From assembly GCA_029101305.1 (NCBI GenBank), contig JAQXQS010000107.1:1-36928 (forward strand): DNA of 36,928 nucleotides. The letters are read 5' to 3'. The notes below the pieces were generated by a model. That model saw only the letters and a program-made list of their open reading frames with translations, was not told the origin of the DNA and did not search any database. The DNA comes from Clostridia bacterium (GTDB lineage: Bacteria; Bacillota; Clostridia; Lachnospirales; Lachnospiraceae). This document shows positions 1 to 7,342 of the stretch, piece after piece. A program made the translations under genes and the position numbers. The stretch's first letter is position 1. Each line of letters starts with the position of its first letter.

Positions 1-1345
1 GATTCCGGTCATCTGACAGATAAACCAGCCGTTCCAGTCTGTCGCGGGTGGAAATCTCCTGTGGATGGCGGATGTTGCTGTCATCCAGAACCATGGCATC
101 AAATTCGTAGCCCTTCTCAAAGCTTCCAACTTTTCCGAAGAAAGAGCCGCCTCCGATGGTTGCCATATAGAAAGCTTCTTCCAGGGTGACAGGAGCCAGA
201 GTCTGGTCCATCAGCCTCCAACGGAGCTTGGATACCTGGATGGCGTCTGCCATGGCGCGGAACATGGAAAGGGAAAAACCACCGGCAACATCAGTTCCAA
301 GTCCTACGTGAAGCCCCATGTCAAGGTAACGACGGATAGGAGCAATTCCGGAGGCAATGTCGGTATTAGATTCCGGGCAGTGTGCGATATAAACACCCTG
401 GTCTTTGATCATCTGGATCTCTTCGTCAGTAGAGTGGACGCAGTGCGCCATGATGGTAGGGCAGATATTTACGCTATCGGCAGGATTGCTAGAAGAAATC
501 TGAGTCTGGTCTGGCATTTTGACTATATAGTTGTCTGTTTTATGTGTATTGTTGGTATTGCCAGTCTGCTTCGTCCCGAACAGTCCGAACATATCATAGG
601 CATCCCCATAAAATCTGCTTGCCGGGCAAAGCCCTTTTACCCATGCAATTTCGCTAAAGTTTTCAGAAAGGTGAGACTGAACCGGCAGGTGATATTCCCG
701 CTGGATTTTTCCAAGCTCACCCATCAGTTCGTCCGTGCAAGAGGGTGTGAAACGTGGTGTCAGGATCGGATATGTGTGGTTATAACGTTCTTTGATTTCT
801 TCCAGCCACAGGCGGGTATCCTGTGCAGAAGCCTGTGCGCTTTCCTCCTGAAGCTCCGGAGAGCCATTGCGGTCCATATTTACTTTTCCAACCATAGTTG
901 TCAGGCCACTTTCTTCCAGCATATCCATAAGAAGCTCCGTAGCCGGACGGTGTAAGGTGGCAAAAATGCAGGCCCTTGTGGTAAAGCTGTGCTTCAGGTC
1001 ATCTACAAAAATGGAGTAGGCCTTTTTCGCATAGGCCAGATCTGCATACCGGGCTTCCTGCGGAAATGTAATGGTATTCAGCCAGTCCAAAAGCTCCAGA
1101 TCCATACCAGTTCCACGGTAAGCGTACTGAGGTGCATGGAGATGAAGGTCGGTGAAGCCTGGAATAATCAGACGGTCACCCATATCTTCTACGGGAATGT
1201 CTTTATATTCCGCTGGAAGCTGGGAAAAAACGCCGGCACAGACACCATTTTCACAGATGACATAAGAATTCTCTGCGAAAACAAGTTCACGCTGATTTTT
1301 GCTGTAGCAGATAGTGCCTTTTAAAGCAAACAATTCTTTTTTCAT
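1..1345 (-). CDS. guaD: Guanine deaminase, 5' part (3' end beyond left edge)
   Basis: Zn-dependent amidohydrolase that hydrolyses guanine to xanthine and ammonia in the cytosol, for purine salvage and nitrogen release. The frame is open from the ATG at 1345 to position 1, about 448 residues, so only the C-terminal end is missing. Visible metal-site motifs in order are PGFTDLHLHAP (His68 and His70), SHLSE, MAHCVHS and GLGTDVAGG, which fit the guanine deaminase branch of the amidohydrolases. A polar Thr/Asn-rich stretch of roughly 35 residues (about 461-576) sits between the FGLFG segment and TIMAHC and appears to be extra relative to the usual family. A weak AAAGGA lies rather far upstream of the ATG, and an in-frame TTG at 1354 is a possible alternative start. 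The gene has its own promoter and a purine riboswitch leader, which agrees independently with the enzyme call. Confidence 0.9.
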   Translation of the reverse strand, partial: MKKELFALKGTICYSKNQRELVFAENSYVICENGVCAGVFSQLPAEYKDIPVEDMGDRLIIPGFTDLHLHAPQYAYRGTGMDLELLDWLNTITFPQEARYADLAYAKKAYSIFVDDLKHSFTTRACIFATLHRPATELLMDMLEESGLTTMVGKVNMDRNGSPELQEESAQASAQDTRLWLEEIKERYNHTYPILTPRFTPSCTDELMGELGKIQREYHLPVQSHLSENFSEIAWVKGLCPASRFYGDAYDMFGLFGTKQTGNTNNTHKTDNYIVKMPDQTQISSSNPADSVNICPTIMAHCVHSTDEEIQMIKDQGVYIAHCPESNTDIASGIAPIRRYLDMGLHVGLGTDVAGGFSLSMFRAMADAIQVSKLRWRLMDQTLAPVTLEEAFYMATIGGGSFFGKVGSFEKGYEFDAMVLDDSNIRHPQEISTRDRLERLVYLSDDRN

Positions 1346-1387
1346 ATCAATCAACCCATCCTTTCAGAAAGTGTGCAGTGCAGGCAT

Positions 1388-1461
1388 AAAAAAACTACCC
1401 TGGAAAAAGCTATACCTGCACATCTCTTTCGTATGCAGCTTATAGACAACTATTAGGGTAG
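1388..1461 (-). terminator. Riboswitch expression platform: terminator overlapping the aptamer (ON switch)
   Basis: On the minus strand, CTACCCT (1461-1455, the 5' half of aptamer P3 and its loop) can pair with AGGGTAG (1401-1395), followed by seven U residues (1394-1388). Inside it, CTATA (which includes the 3' strand of P1) can pair with TATAG, and CTGCAT with GTGCAG, followed by a shorter U run. Both hairpins use bases that the folded aptamer needs. Ligand binding should therefore block termination and turn the deaminase on, the logic known for the B. subtilis pbuE adenine switch and suitable for a catabolic enzyme. Confidence 0.75.
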
Positions 1462-1500
1462 CTGGTAGAAACGTCCAACCGGATTATGGACCTATATAAG
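1439..1500 (-). promoter_or_regulatory. Purine (guanine-type) riboswitch aptamer
   Basis: Read on the minus strand. P1 is CTTATA paired with TATAAG at the two ends. P2 is GTCCA/TGGAC, followed by the conserved joining segment GTTTCTACC. P3 is CAGCTA/TAGTTG. L2 ends in GG and L3 starts with CC, as needed for the loop-loop contact. The J3/1 segment reads TCTA, so the base at the discriminator position (74 in xpt numbering) is C, predicting guanine rather than adenine. The base before it is U where most family members have A, so a variant ligand preference is possible. Its position in the leader of guanine deaminase supports guanine or a close analogue as ligand. Confidence 0.85.
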
Positions 1501-1529
1501 CACTCGATATTTTCTGTTTTTATGCCTTT

Positions 1530-1558
1530 ATTGTACATGGTAAGCTGCCTGGAAGCAA
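1530..1558 (-). promoter_or_regulatory. Sigma-A-type promoter of guaD
   Basis: On the minus strand, TTGCTT (1558-1553), a 17-bp spacer and TACAAT (1535-1530). Transcription would start near 1523, just upstream of the riboswitch aptamer, giving a leader of about 180 nt. Confidence 0.7.
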
Positions 1559-1613
1559 GAGGAAATTCACAAAACTTTTCCATTTTTTCATATCTTTATT
1601 GACCGATTTGTTA

Positions 1614-1619
1614 TATAAT
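1614..1619 (+). promoter_or_regulatory. Possible -10 box for the thioesterase gene
   Basis: A perfect TATAAT on the plus strand with no convincing -35 at 16-18 bp. If used, the leader would start near 1626 and contain the whole 55-bp tandem repeat before the thioesterase start. Confidence 0.35.
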
Positions 1620-1628
1620 GAAGTAAAA

Positions 1629-1750
1629 TCGCGGAGCGATTTTACGCTACGCAAACGAAGTGAAACGGAGTTCGCGGTTCCCGTCGCGGAGCGATTTTAC
1701 GCTACGCAAACGAAGTGAAACGGAGTTCGCGGTTCCCGTCGCGGAGCGAG
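1629..1750. repeat. 55-bp tandem repeat, two full copies plus a partial third
   Basis: The units start at 1629, 1684 and 1739. The first two are identical over 55 bp and the third stops after about 11 bp. Each unit can fold into two hairpins: GCGGAGCG with CGCTACGC (one mismatch), and CGCAAAC with GTTCGCG (one mismatch). The array lies between the divergent guaD and thioesterase genes and ends just before the thioesterase ribosome binding site (AAGGAG), so it is probably in that mRNA leader. It has no spacers, so it is not a CRISPR array. Confidence 0.9.
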
Positions 1751-1769
1751 ATAAGGAGATTGACATCAT

Positions 1770-2474
1770 ATGAGTTACAGCTTCAAAGGTCGTGTAAGAT
1801 ACAGTGAAATTGGAGAAAATGGCTGCCTGACCCTTCCTGGAATCCAGGATTATTATCAGGACTGTTGTACCTTTCAGTCGGAGGAAATCGGGCAGGGAAT
1901 GGAAGTGTTGGAGAAACGTCATAGGGCATGGGTGCTGTCCTCCTGGCAGATCGTAGTAAACCGTTATCCTAAATTAGGAGAAACTATTGTGGCAACTACA
2001 GCCCCCTATGGTTTTAAGGGCTTTCTTGGGATGAGAAACTTTACCCTGAAGACAGAAGAGGGAGAGATTTTATCCTATGCAAACAGTATCTGGACGAACA
2101 TTGACACCCAGACGGGTCTTCCGGCAAGGCTGACCGATGAAGATGTGAGAGGATATGAACTGGATGAGAAGCTGGATATGGATTATGCTCCGCGTAAGAT
2201 CACATTGCCGGAAGAGATGGCTAAGGAAGAGCCTTTTTCCATTCAGAAGCATCATCTGGACACCCACCATCATGTGAATAACTGCCAGTATATCCGCATG
2301 GCAGCAGATTATCTGCCAGCGGGGTTTGCGATTCATCAGATGAGAGCAGAGTATAAGAAACAGGCACTGTTGGGAGATGTTTTTTACCCATCAGTGAAAT
2401 TGGAAGAGGGAAAAGTTACGGTTGCGCTTTCTACAGAAGAAGGTGCGCCATATGCAATTGTGGAGTTTATATGA
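1770..2474 (+). CDS. Acyl-ACP thioesterase (FatA/FatB-type, bacterial)
   Basis: Predicted cytosolic enzyme that hydrolyses acyl-acyl carrier protein to free fatty acid and ACP. The 234 residues form a double hotdog fold: an N-terminal half opening SYSFKGRVRYSEI and a C-terminal half with DTHHHVNN at residues 164-171. In plant FatB and most bacterial relatives this motif is DxNxHVNN, with Asp, Asn and His implicated in catalysis. Here Asp164 and His168 are kept but the Asn position (166) is His. The start at 1770 has a good AAGGAG about 10 bp upstream. The TGA stop (2472-2474) is also the first three bases of the downstream dispersed repeat. No signal peptide or membrane segment is visible. 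The family call is firm; chain-length specificity cannot be read. Confidence 0.85.
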   Translation: MSYSFKGRVRYSEIGENGCLTLPGIQDYYQDCCTFQSEEIGQGMEVLEKRHRAWVLSSWQIVVNRYPKLGETIVATTAPYGFKGFLGMRNFTLKTEEGEILSYANSIWTNIDTQTGLPARLTDEDVRGYELDEKLDMDYAPRKITLPEEMAKEEPFSIQKHHLDTHHHVNNCQYIRMAADYLPAGFAIHQMRAEYKKQALLGDVFYPSVKLEEGKVTVALSTEEGAPYAIVEFI

Positions 2475-2540
2475 TGCCAGGGTCAAAAGGTCAGAAAGCT
2501 GTTCGTGCTTGCACGATAAAGCTTTTGACCTTGGGACCCG
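2472..2540 (+). repeat. Dispersed structured repeat, family A, copy 1
   Basis: About 69 bp, matching the reverse complement of 23059-23128. The conserved core GCTGTTCGTGCTTGCAC (2499-2515) is identical in both. The element folds as GGGTC (2480-2484)/GACCC (2535-2539), AAGGTC (2487-2492)/GACCTT (2527-2532) and AAAGCT (2495-2500)/AGCTTT (2520-2525). An alternative 9-bp pairing, GGTCAAAAG/CTTTTGACC, excludes the outer helix. There is no U tract, so it is not a standard terminator. Confidence 0.8.
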
Positions 2541-2596
2541 CCAAACATGAGAAAGTAGCGATTTACGCAGTAAATCAGCGGATTCCGAATGCCCCC

Positions 2597-2630
2597 GGAT
2601 TGTGAGAGCAGCGTAGCTGCGGAACAATCC
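2597..2630 (+). repeat. Hairpin in the thioesterase-kinase gap
   Basis: GGATTGT (2597-2603) pairs with ACAATCC (2624-2630), with an inner GCAGC-GTA-GCTGC helix (2608-2620). The segment just after it (2639-2649, GAGTTACGAAT) recurs exactly at 23185-23195 in the other repeat-bearing gap, which suggests the element extends beyond the family A core. No promoter is evident for the kinase gene downstream. Confidence 0.6.
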
Positions 2631-2683
2631 GTGGCATTGAGTTACGAATTAGTTTATGAAATCCCAAGAAAGCTGGTGAACCC

Positions 2684-5293
2684 ATGGACATTCAGGTGCA
2701 ACAGACTGAGAAACTGAAGAACAGGCAAAAGTATGCTTCTGCTATTTTGCAGAAGCTTCCGGCCATTAGCCGTGCTGGGAATGAAGAAGAACTGAATAAG
2801 ACTGTGCAGGAAATGTTGTGCCTTATGGGAGAATATAGCGAGGCAAAATGCGTCTATATTTTTGAAAAAGAAAGCGAAGGCGTGTACAGGCATAGATATG
2901 AATGGTGTGCACCTGGTGTTTTGTCGAAAAGTTCTTATATGCCGTTGGTTACAAGGGCGGATATGCCGAAATGGAGCGGTATTTTTGACAGTGGGAAGCC
3001 ATTGGTGATCGAAAATATGGAAGAAATATGGGAAGACATGCCGGCAGAATATGAAGCATTGAAATCCTGTGGAATACATTCTTCTATATTGACGCCTATG
3101 TATAATCAGAGTAAGCTGGCTGGCTTTATCGGGCTGGATAATCCATCCCCTGATATTTCTCCTCTTTTTATCCAGGAAATGGCATTTGTGGGAGAATATC
3201 TTAATGCCGCCAGACAAAACCTGCACATGCGGGATGCGTTGGAGAACCGTCTGCAGCAGAAAAATCAAGAGCAGGAGATCCTGAGCGTACTTTGTTCCGA
3301 CAGTACTTCGGTTTTTAAGGTGGATCTGCTTGCGGACAGGGCGGAAACGGTGAAGTTGTCTAATGGTGCAAATGCATCACAGTTTATCTCTCTGGAAGAC
3401 AGGCCATCTATCTGTTTTTCTGCTGCGATGAAAGAGTATTTTGAGCGCTACATAATTAAAGAAAGTATATCAGATTATCTGGAGACCTTCCGGCCGGAGA
3501 ATCTGATTCGGGAACTGAAGAAACAGAGCCGGATAAGCCGCAGGTTCCAGACGACAAAGAATGCGCTGGGACAGCAGTATTTCGAGATTCGGGCTTCCCG
3601 GCTGAATTTTTCGGAAGGCAGATATCTGGCACTGGTAGATTTCCGTTATATTGATGAGATTGTCAATGAGGAGAAGAAGCACCAGCAGGAGCTGGAGAGT
3701 GCCCTGGAAGAAACGAGAATGGGCAGTGAGATTATTTCTGCTCTTGGCAAAATTTATTTCCGGATCTATCAGATCGATCTGGTGCGCTATTACTATGAAG
3801 AGATTGCTGGCGGAAGCTCCGAGCTGCGTCTGACCGGATGCCATGGAGATGCCAGTGTGCGGATGGCTCAGGATAACAGGGAACAGGTAGCAACGGAATA
3901 CCAGGAGAAGGTTGCAGAATTTTTTGATCTTAGTACAGTTTCGGCCCGACTGAAGGACGAAGAGACCATTGCGGCAGAATATCAGGCGGCAGATGGTAAC
4001 TGGCATCTGGCACGATTTATTGTACAAAAAAGAGATGAACTGGGAAAAGCTGTGCAGGTGCTTTTTGTAATCCGCCTTATCAGTGAGGAAAAAAGGCGTG
4101 AGAGATTCCTTATGGGTGAAGCGGCAGAAGCAAAGCGCGCAAGCGAAGCGAAATCCGAATTTTTGTCCAGAATGTCTCACGACATCAGAACCCCTATGAA
4201 TGCAATCATGGGATTTGTCAATATTGCAAGGCACCATCTGGAGGAACCGAAAAAAATAGAGGACTGCCTGAATAAGATTCTGCTTAGCGGCGGAAATCTC
4301 CAACAGCTGATCGATGATGTACTGGATATTTCCAGGATTGAAAGCGGGGAGTTTAAGCTGGAGCAGAAACCTGTAAATATAGAAGCGAATTTTGAACTGT
4401 ACCAGCAGACAATCAGCGGGATACTGGCGGAGAAAAAGCAACATTATATAAGCAGCAAGCATGGGATTTTACATAATATACTGTTGACAGATGAGCTGCG
4501 GCTGAGCCAGATTTATATTAATCTGTTGTCAAACGCAATCAAATATACACCAGAAAATGGCACCATACGGTTTGAATTGTATGAAGAGCCATCAGAGAAT
4601 GCCGGTAAGGTAAGGCTGATCGGAATTGTCAGCGATAACGGCATTGGAATGGCGCCTGATTTTATGGAAAACATGTATACCGAATTTTCCCGTGCGGTTG
4701 ATACCAGGGTGAATAAAGTCCGGGGCAGTGGCCTTGGGCTTGCCATTGTGAAAAAAATCGTGGATATGATGGGCGGAACCATTGAGGTGGAAAGTGAGCT
4801 ACAAAAGGGAACGTCTTTCCGGGTGACTCTTGAGCTTTCCTATGTGGAAGAAGCGGCTGCAGAGCCGGATTATGCAGGGCAGATGGCAGACGGAAAGCTT
4901 CCAGACAGGGAAATCCATCTCCTTGTAGCAGAGGATAATGATCTGAACCATGAGATTTTGATGGAACAGCTTGCCATGTATGGAATTTCCTGTGAACGGG
5001 CTGCTGACGGACTGGAATGTGTGGAGAAATTCGAGGCGTCAGAGATGGGCCGGTATGACGGAATTCTTATGGATATGCAGATGCCTGTGATGAATGGCCT
5101 GAAGGCGACACGGGTGATAAGAAACTTAAATCATCCCCTGGCGAAGACGATTCCTGTGATCGCGCTGACAGCAAATGCCTATGAGAGCGATGTGAAGAAA
5201 TGCCTGGAGGCCGGGATGAACGCGCACCTGGCGAAGCCAATCCAGGTGGAAGCGGTGATACAGACCCTGGCAGAGTTTATAGATAAAAAGTAG
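2684..5293 (+). CDS. Soluble hybrid histidine kinase (GAF - PAS-like - HisKA - HATPase - receiver)
   Basis: Signal-transducing kinase of 869 residues without any membrane segment, so it should sense a cytosolic cue. Order: an N-terminal GAF-like domain (about 30-175), two PAS-like regions (about 200-335 and 345-475) joined by a coiled coil, a HisKA dimerisation domain with SRMSHDIRTPMNAIMGF (phospho-accepting His499), a HATPase_c domain (about 580-720, with SDNGIGM and GSGLGLAIV) and a C-terminal receiver domain (about 740-867) with Asp797 in MDMQMP and the conserved Lys in LAKP. No response regulator with an output domain is adjacent, so the phosphoryl acceptor lies elsewhere or the receiver acts through protein contacts. 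The ATG at 2684 has only a weak upstream site (AAGAAAG), and no in-frame alternative exists nearby. Domain edges are approximate; the ligand is unknown. Confidence 0.9.
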   Translation: MDIQVQQTEKLKNRQKYASAILQKLPAISRAGNEEELNKTVQEMLCLMGEYSEAKCVYIFEKESEGVYRHRYEWCAPGVLSKSSYMPLVTRADMPKWSGIFDSGKPLVIENMEEIWEDMPAEYEALKSCGIHSSILTPMYNQSKLAGFIGLDNPSPDISPLFIQEMAFVGEYLNAARQNLHMRDALENRLQQKNQEQEILSVLCSDSTSVFKVDLLADRAETVKLSNGANASQFISLEDRPSICFSAAMKEYFERYIIKESISDYLETFRPENLIRELKKQSRISRRFQTTKNALGQQYFEIRASRLNFSEGRYLALVDFRYIDEIVNEEKKHQQELESALEETRMGSEIISALGKIYFRIYQIDLVRYYYEEIAGGSSELRLTGCHGDASVRMAQDNREQVATEYQEKVAEFFDLSTVSARLKDEETIAAEYQAADGNWHLARFIVQKRDELGKAVQVLFVIRLISEEKRRERFLMGEAAEAKRASEAKSEFLSRMSHDIRTPMNAIMGFVNIARHHLEEPKKIEDCLNKILLSGGNLQQLIDDVLDISRIESGEFKLEQKPVNIEANFELYQQTISGILAEKKQHYISSKHGILHNILLTDELRLSQIYINLLSNAIKYTPENGTIRFELYEEPSENAGKVRLIGIVSDNGIGMAPDFMENMYTEFSRAVDTRVNKVRGSGLGLAIVKKIVDMMGGTIEVESELQKGTSFRVTLELSYVEEAAAEPDYAGQMADGKLPDREIHLLVAEDNDLNHEILMEQLAMYGISCERAADGLECVEKFEASEMGRYDGILMDMQMPVMNGLKATRVIRNLNHPLAKTIPVIALTANAYESDVKKCLEAGMNAHLAKPIQVEAVIQTLAEFIDKK

Positions 5294-5303
5294 TTGGAAG
5301 ATG

Positions 5304-5341
5304 ATGCTTTGAAAGCATGATGATGTCTGCGTTAGCAGACA
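5304..5341 (+). repeat. Two tandem small hairpins
   Basis: ATGCTTT-GAAAGCAT (5304-5318), then the perfect 7-bp stem TGTCTGC-GTTA-GCAGACA (5324-5341), in the 80-bp gap after the kinase gene. Neither is followed by a T run, so they are not classical terminators; they could stabilise or separate the two coding parts of one mRNA. Confidence 0.5.
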
Positions 5342-5375
5342 TGTCCGTTTAGTGATAGAAAGGGTGGGTTACATA

Positions 5376-6344
5376 ATGAAAATTGGAATTCTTGGAGCCG
5401 GTGGAATTGCGGTTCAGATGGCGAAGACAGTAGCCGGAATGGATGATGTAGAAAATTATGCAGTAGCAGCAAGGAGTCTGGAAAGGGCCCAGGCTTTCGC
5501 AGAGAAACATGGTATTTTCAGAGCCTATGGTTCTTATGAGGAAATGCTGGCGGATCCCCAGATTGATCTGGTATACATTGCAACACCTCATTCCCATCAT
5601 TACCTTCATGCGAAGATGTGCCTGGAAGCTGGGAAAAATGTGCTTTGCGAAAAAGCTTTTACTGTAAATGCAGACCAGGCCAGAAAGCTTTTTGCCCTGG
5701 CGAAGGAGAAAAATCTGTTGATCACAGAGGCAATCTGGACCAGATATATGCCATCCAGGAAGATGATCAATGATATCATTGCAAGCGGTGTGATCGGGGA
5801 TGTGACAGCAGTTACTGCTAATCTGAATTATGCCATCAGTAATGTAGAGCGTATCCGTAAGCCAGAGCTGGCCGGAGGTGCGCTGTTGGATGTAGGTGTG
5901 TATACGATTAATTTTGCCAGCATGGTTCTTGGAGATAAGCTGAAGGATGTGCAGGCGACCGCTATTTTCCGCGACGGAGTAGATATGCTGGATACGATCG
6001 CGATGGTTTTTGAAGGTGACCGTATGGCGACTTTACAGTGCGGTGCACGGGAAATATCTGACCGGGTGGGCAGCATCTTTGGAACAAAAGGTTGTATTCA
6101 GGTGCAGAATATTAACAATCCGGAAAAAATCACTGTGTTTGACCAGAATCATCAGGAGGTGGCATCCTATCTGCCGCCAGAGCAGATCACAGGTTACGAA
6201 TATGAGGTGGAGGCTTGTGCCAGAGCCCTTGCAGAAGGGGCAAAGGAATGCCCGGAAATGCCCCATGCTGAGACAATAAGAGTGATGGAGATCATGGATG
6301 GAATCCGGAAATCCTGGGGATATGAGATTCCGTTGTATGAATAA
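5376..6344 (+). CDS. Gfo/Idh/MocA-family NAD(P)-dependent oxidoreductase
   Basis: Dehydrogenase of 322 residues. The N-terminal Rossmann fold starts MKIGILGAGGIA (GxGxxA nucleotide loop). It is followed by YIATPHSHH and EKAFTVN, the equivalent of the family EKP motif with Ala for Pro. The C-terminal substrate-binding half contains GGALLDVGVY, the usual family signature. It resembles the dihydrodiol/xylose dehydrogenase subgroup; a sugar or cyclitol substrate is likely but not readable. The ATG at 5376 is preferred because GAAAGGGTGGG lies about 8 bp upstream; an in-frame GTG at 5352 lacks such a site. It precedes araD but is separated from it by a promoter, so they need not share a transcript. 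Confidence 0.85.
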   Translation: MKIGILGAGGIAVQMAKTVAGMDDVENYAVAARSLERAQAFAEKHGIFRAYGSYEEMLADPQIDLVYIATPHSHHYLHAKMCLEAGKNVLCEKAFTVNADQARKLFALAKEKNLLITEAIWTRYMPSRKMINDIIASGVIGDVTAVTANLNYAISNVERIRKPELAGGALLDVGVYTINFASMVLGDKLKDVQATAIFRDGVDMLDTIAMVFEGDRMATLQCGAREISDRVGSIFGTKGCIQVQNINNPEKITVFDQNHQEVASYLPPEQITGYEYEVEACARALAEGAKECPEMPHAETIRVMEIMDGIRKSWGYEIPLYE

Positions 6345-6416
6345 TGAGTTGTGATTCCTGTGCATTGCGAAGAGGTTACGGTACATGGTGTGAACAGTAA
6401 CATCAATAATGAACGT

Positions 6417-6445
6417 TTGTGAAAAAGATAAGATACAAGTAGAAT
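6417..6445 (+). promoter_or_regulatory. Promoter of araD
   Basis: TTGTGA (6417-6422), a 17-bp spacer and TAGAAT (6440-6445), with the araD ATG about 28 bp downstream and AAAGGAGG between them. Confidence 0.6.
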
Positions 6446-6473
6446 TTTACATGTAAAAAAGGAGGATACAGTT

Positions 6474-7172
6474 ATGCTTGAAAAATTAAAAGAGGAAGTT
6501 TACAAGGCAAATATGGACTTGCCGAAATATGGTCTGGTTACTTTCACCTGGGGAAATGTAAGTGGAATCGACCGTGAGAAAGGGCTTTTCGTAATCAAAC
6601 CAAGTGGTGTAGAGTATGATAAACTGACACCAGAGGATATGGTAGTCGTAGACCTGGAGGGCAACAAGGTCGAAGGAAAATATAATCCTTCCTCTGACAC
6701 ACCTACTCATGTGGTTCTGTACAATTCATTCCCGAAGATTGGCGGAATCGTACATACCCATTCTTCCTGGGCTACCAGCTGGGCGCAGGCAGGACGCGCA
6801 ATTCCATGCTATGGAACCACTCATGCGGACTATATCTATGGTGAAGTTCCATGTGTCCGTAATCTGGATAAGGGCGAGATTGAGGAAGCTTATGAGAGAA
6901 ATACCGGTATCCTGATCGCAGATTATTTCAAAAAGAGAGATTATGAGGCTGTTCCGGCGGTTCTCTGCAAGAATCATGGACCTTTCACATGGGGCAAGGA
7001 TGCTCATGAAGCAGTACATAATGCAGTAGTTCTGGAAGAGGTTGCCAAGATGGCATCCCGTTGCGAATTGATCAATCCGAACGTGAAGCCTGCACCGCAG
7101 GAGCTTCAGGATAAGCATTATTATAGAAAGCATGGTGCGAATGCTTATTATGGACAGGGGAAACTGGAGTAA
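6474..7172 (+). CDS. araD: L-ribulose-5-phosphate 4-epimerase
   Basis: Interconverts L-ribulose 5-phosphate and D-xylulose 5-phosphate, the last step feeding L-arabinose (or, in related pathways, L-ascorbate or L-xylulose) into the pentose phosphate pathway. At 232 residues it has the family length. Zn ligands of the class II aldolase fold are visible: Asp75 in SSDTPTH, His94 and His96 in HTHSS, and His168 in KNHGP. The phosphate-binding GNVSG is at 27-31, and the C-terminal GANAYYGQ carries the conserved Tyr. A strong AAAGGAGG ribosome binding site and its own promoter precede it. No araA or araB is nearby, so it may serve the neighbouring xylan/arabinan locus or another pentose route. The last 14 bp of the gene region are duplicated 22 bp downstream. 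Confidence 0.93.
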   Translation: MLEKLKEEVYKANMDLPKYGLVTFTWGNVSGIDREKGLFVIKPSGVEYDKLTPEDMVVVDLEGNKVEGKYNPSSDTPTHVVLYNSFPKIGGIVHTHSSWATSWAQAGRAIPCYGTTHADYIYGEVPCVRNLDKGEIEEAYERNTGILIADYFKKRDYEAVPAVLCKNHGPFTWGKDAHEAVHNAVVLEEVAKMASRCELINPNVKPAPQELQDKHYYRKHGANAYYGQGKLE

Positions 7173-7306
7173 ATCGCAGCAGAAACTGGAGTAAAAAACA
7201 AAACAGTCAGAATAAAAAATAGGAAACCAAATCAAAAATTCCTCTCCTTGTTGGATCCAAACCCAGGATTTATAATAATTATGGGGCAAAGTCTTTTTCG
7301 AAAAGA

Positions 7307-7315
7307 TGCTATAGT
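7307..7315 (+). promoter_or_regulatory. Extended -10 promoter of the discoidin-like gene
   Basis: TGCTATAGT with no recognisable -35. The same nine bases occur at the presumed promoter of the solute-binding protein gene (13752-13744, minus strand). An extended -10 without a -35 is typical of activator-dependent promoters. Transcription would begin near 7322, about 20 bp before the start codon. Confidence 0.45.
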
Positions 7316-7342
7316 GAACGAAAACAAGAAGGGGGATTTTTT

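Noticed and set aside
65-955. Plus-strand open frame of 296 codons
   Set aside because: It is the shadow of the guanine deaminase gene on the other strand; no family motifs and no ribosome binding site.
1629-1750. Repeat array considered as CRISPR
   Set aside because: Units are directly adjacent with no variable spacers, and no cas genes are present.
3470-4462. Minus-strand open frame of 330 codons
   Set aside because: Lies wholly inside the histidine kinase gene; Cys/Phe-rich composition typical of an antisense frame.
5352-5375. GTG start eight codons upstream for the oxidoreductase
   Set aside because: No ribosome site at the right distance, and the Rossmann fold begins correctly at the ATG at 5376.
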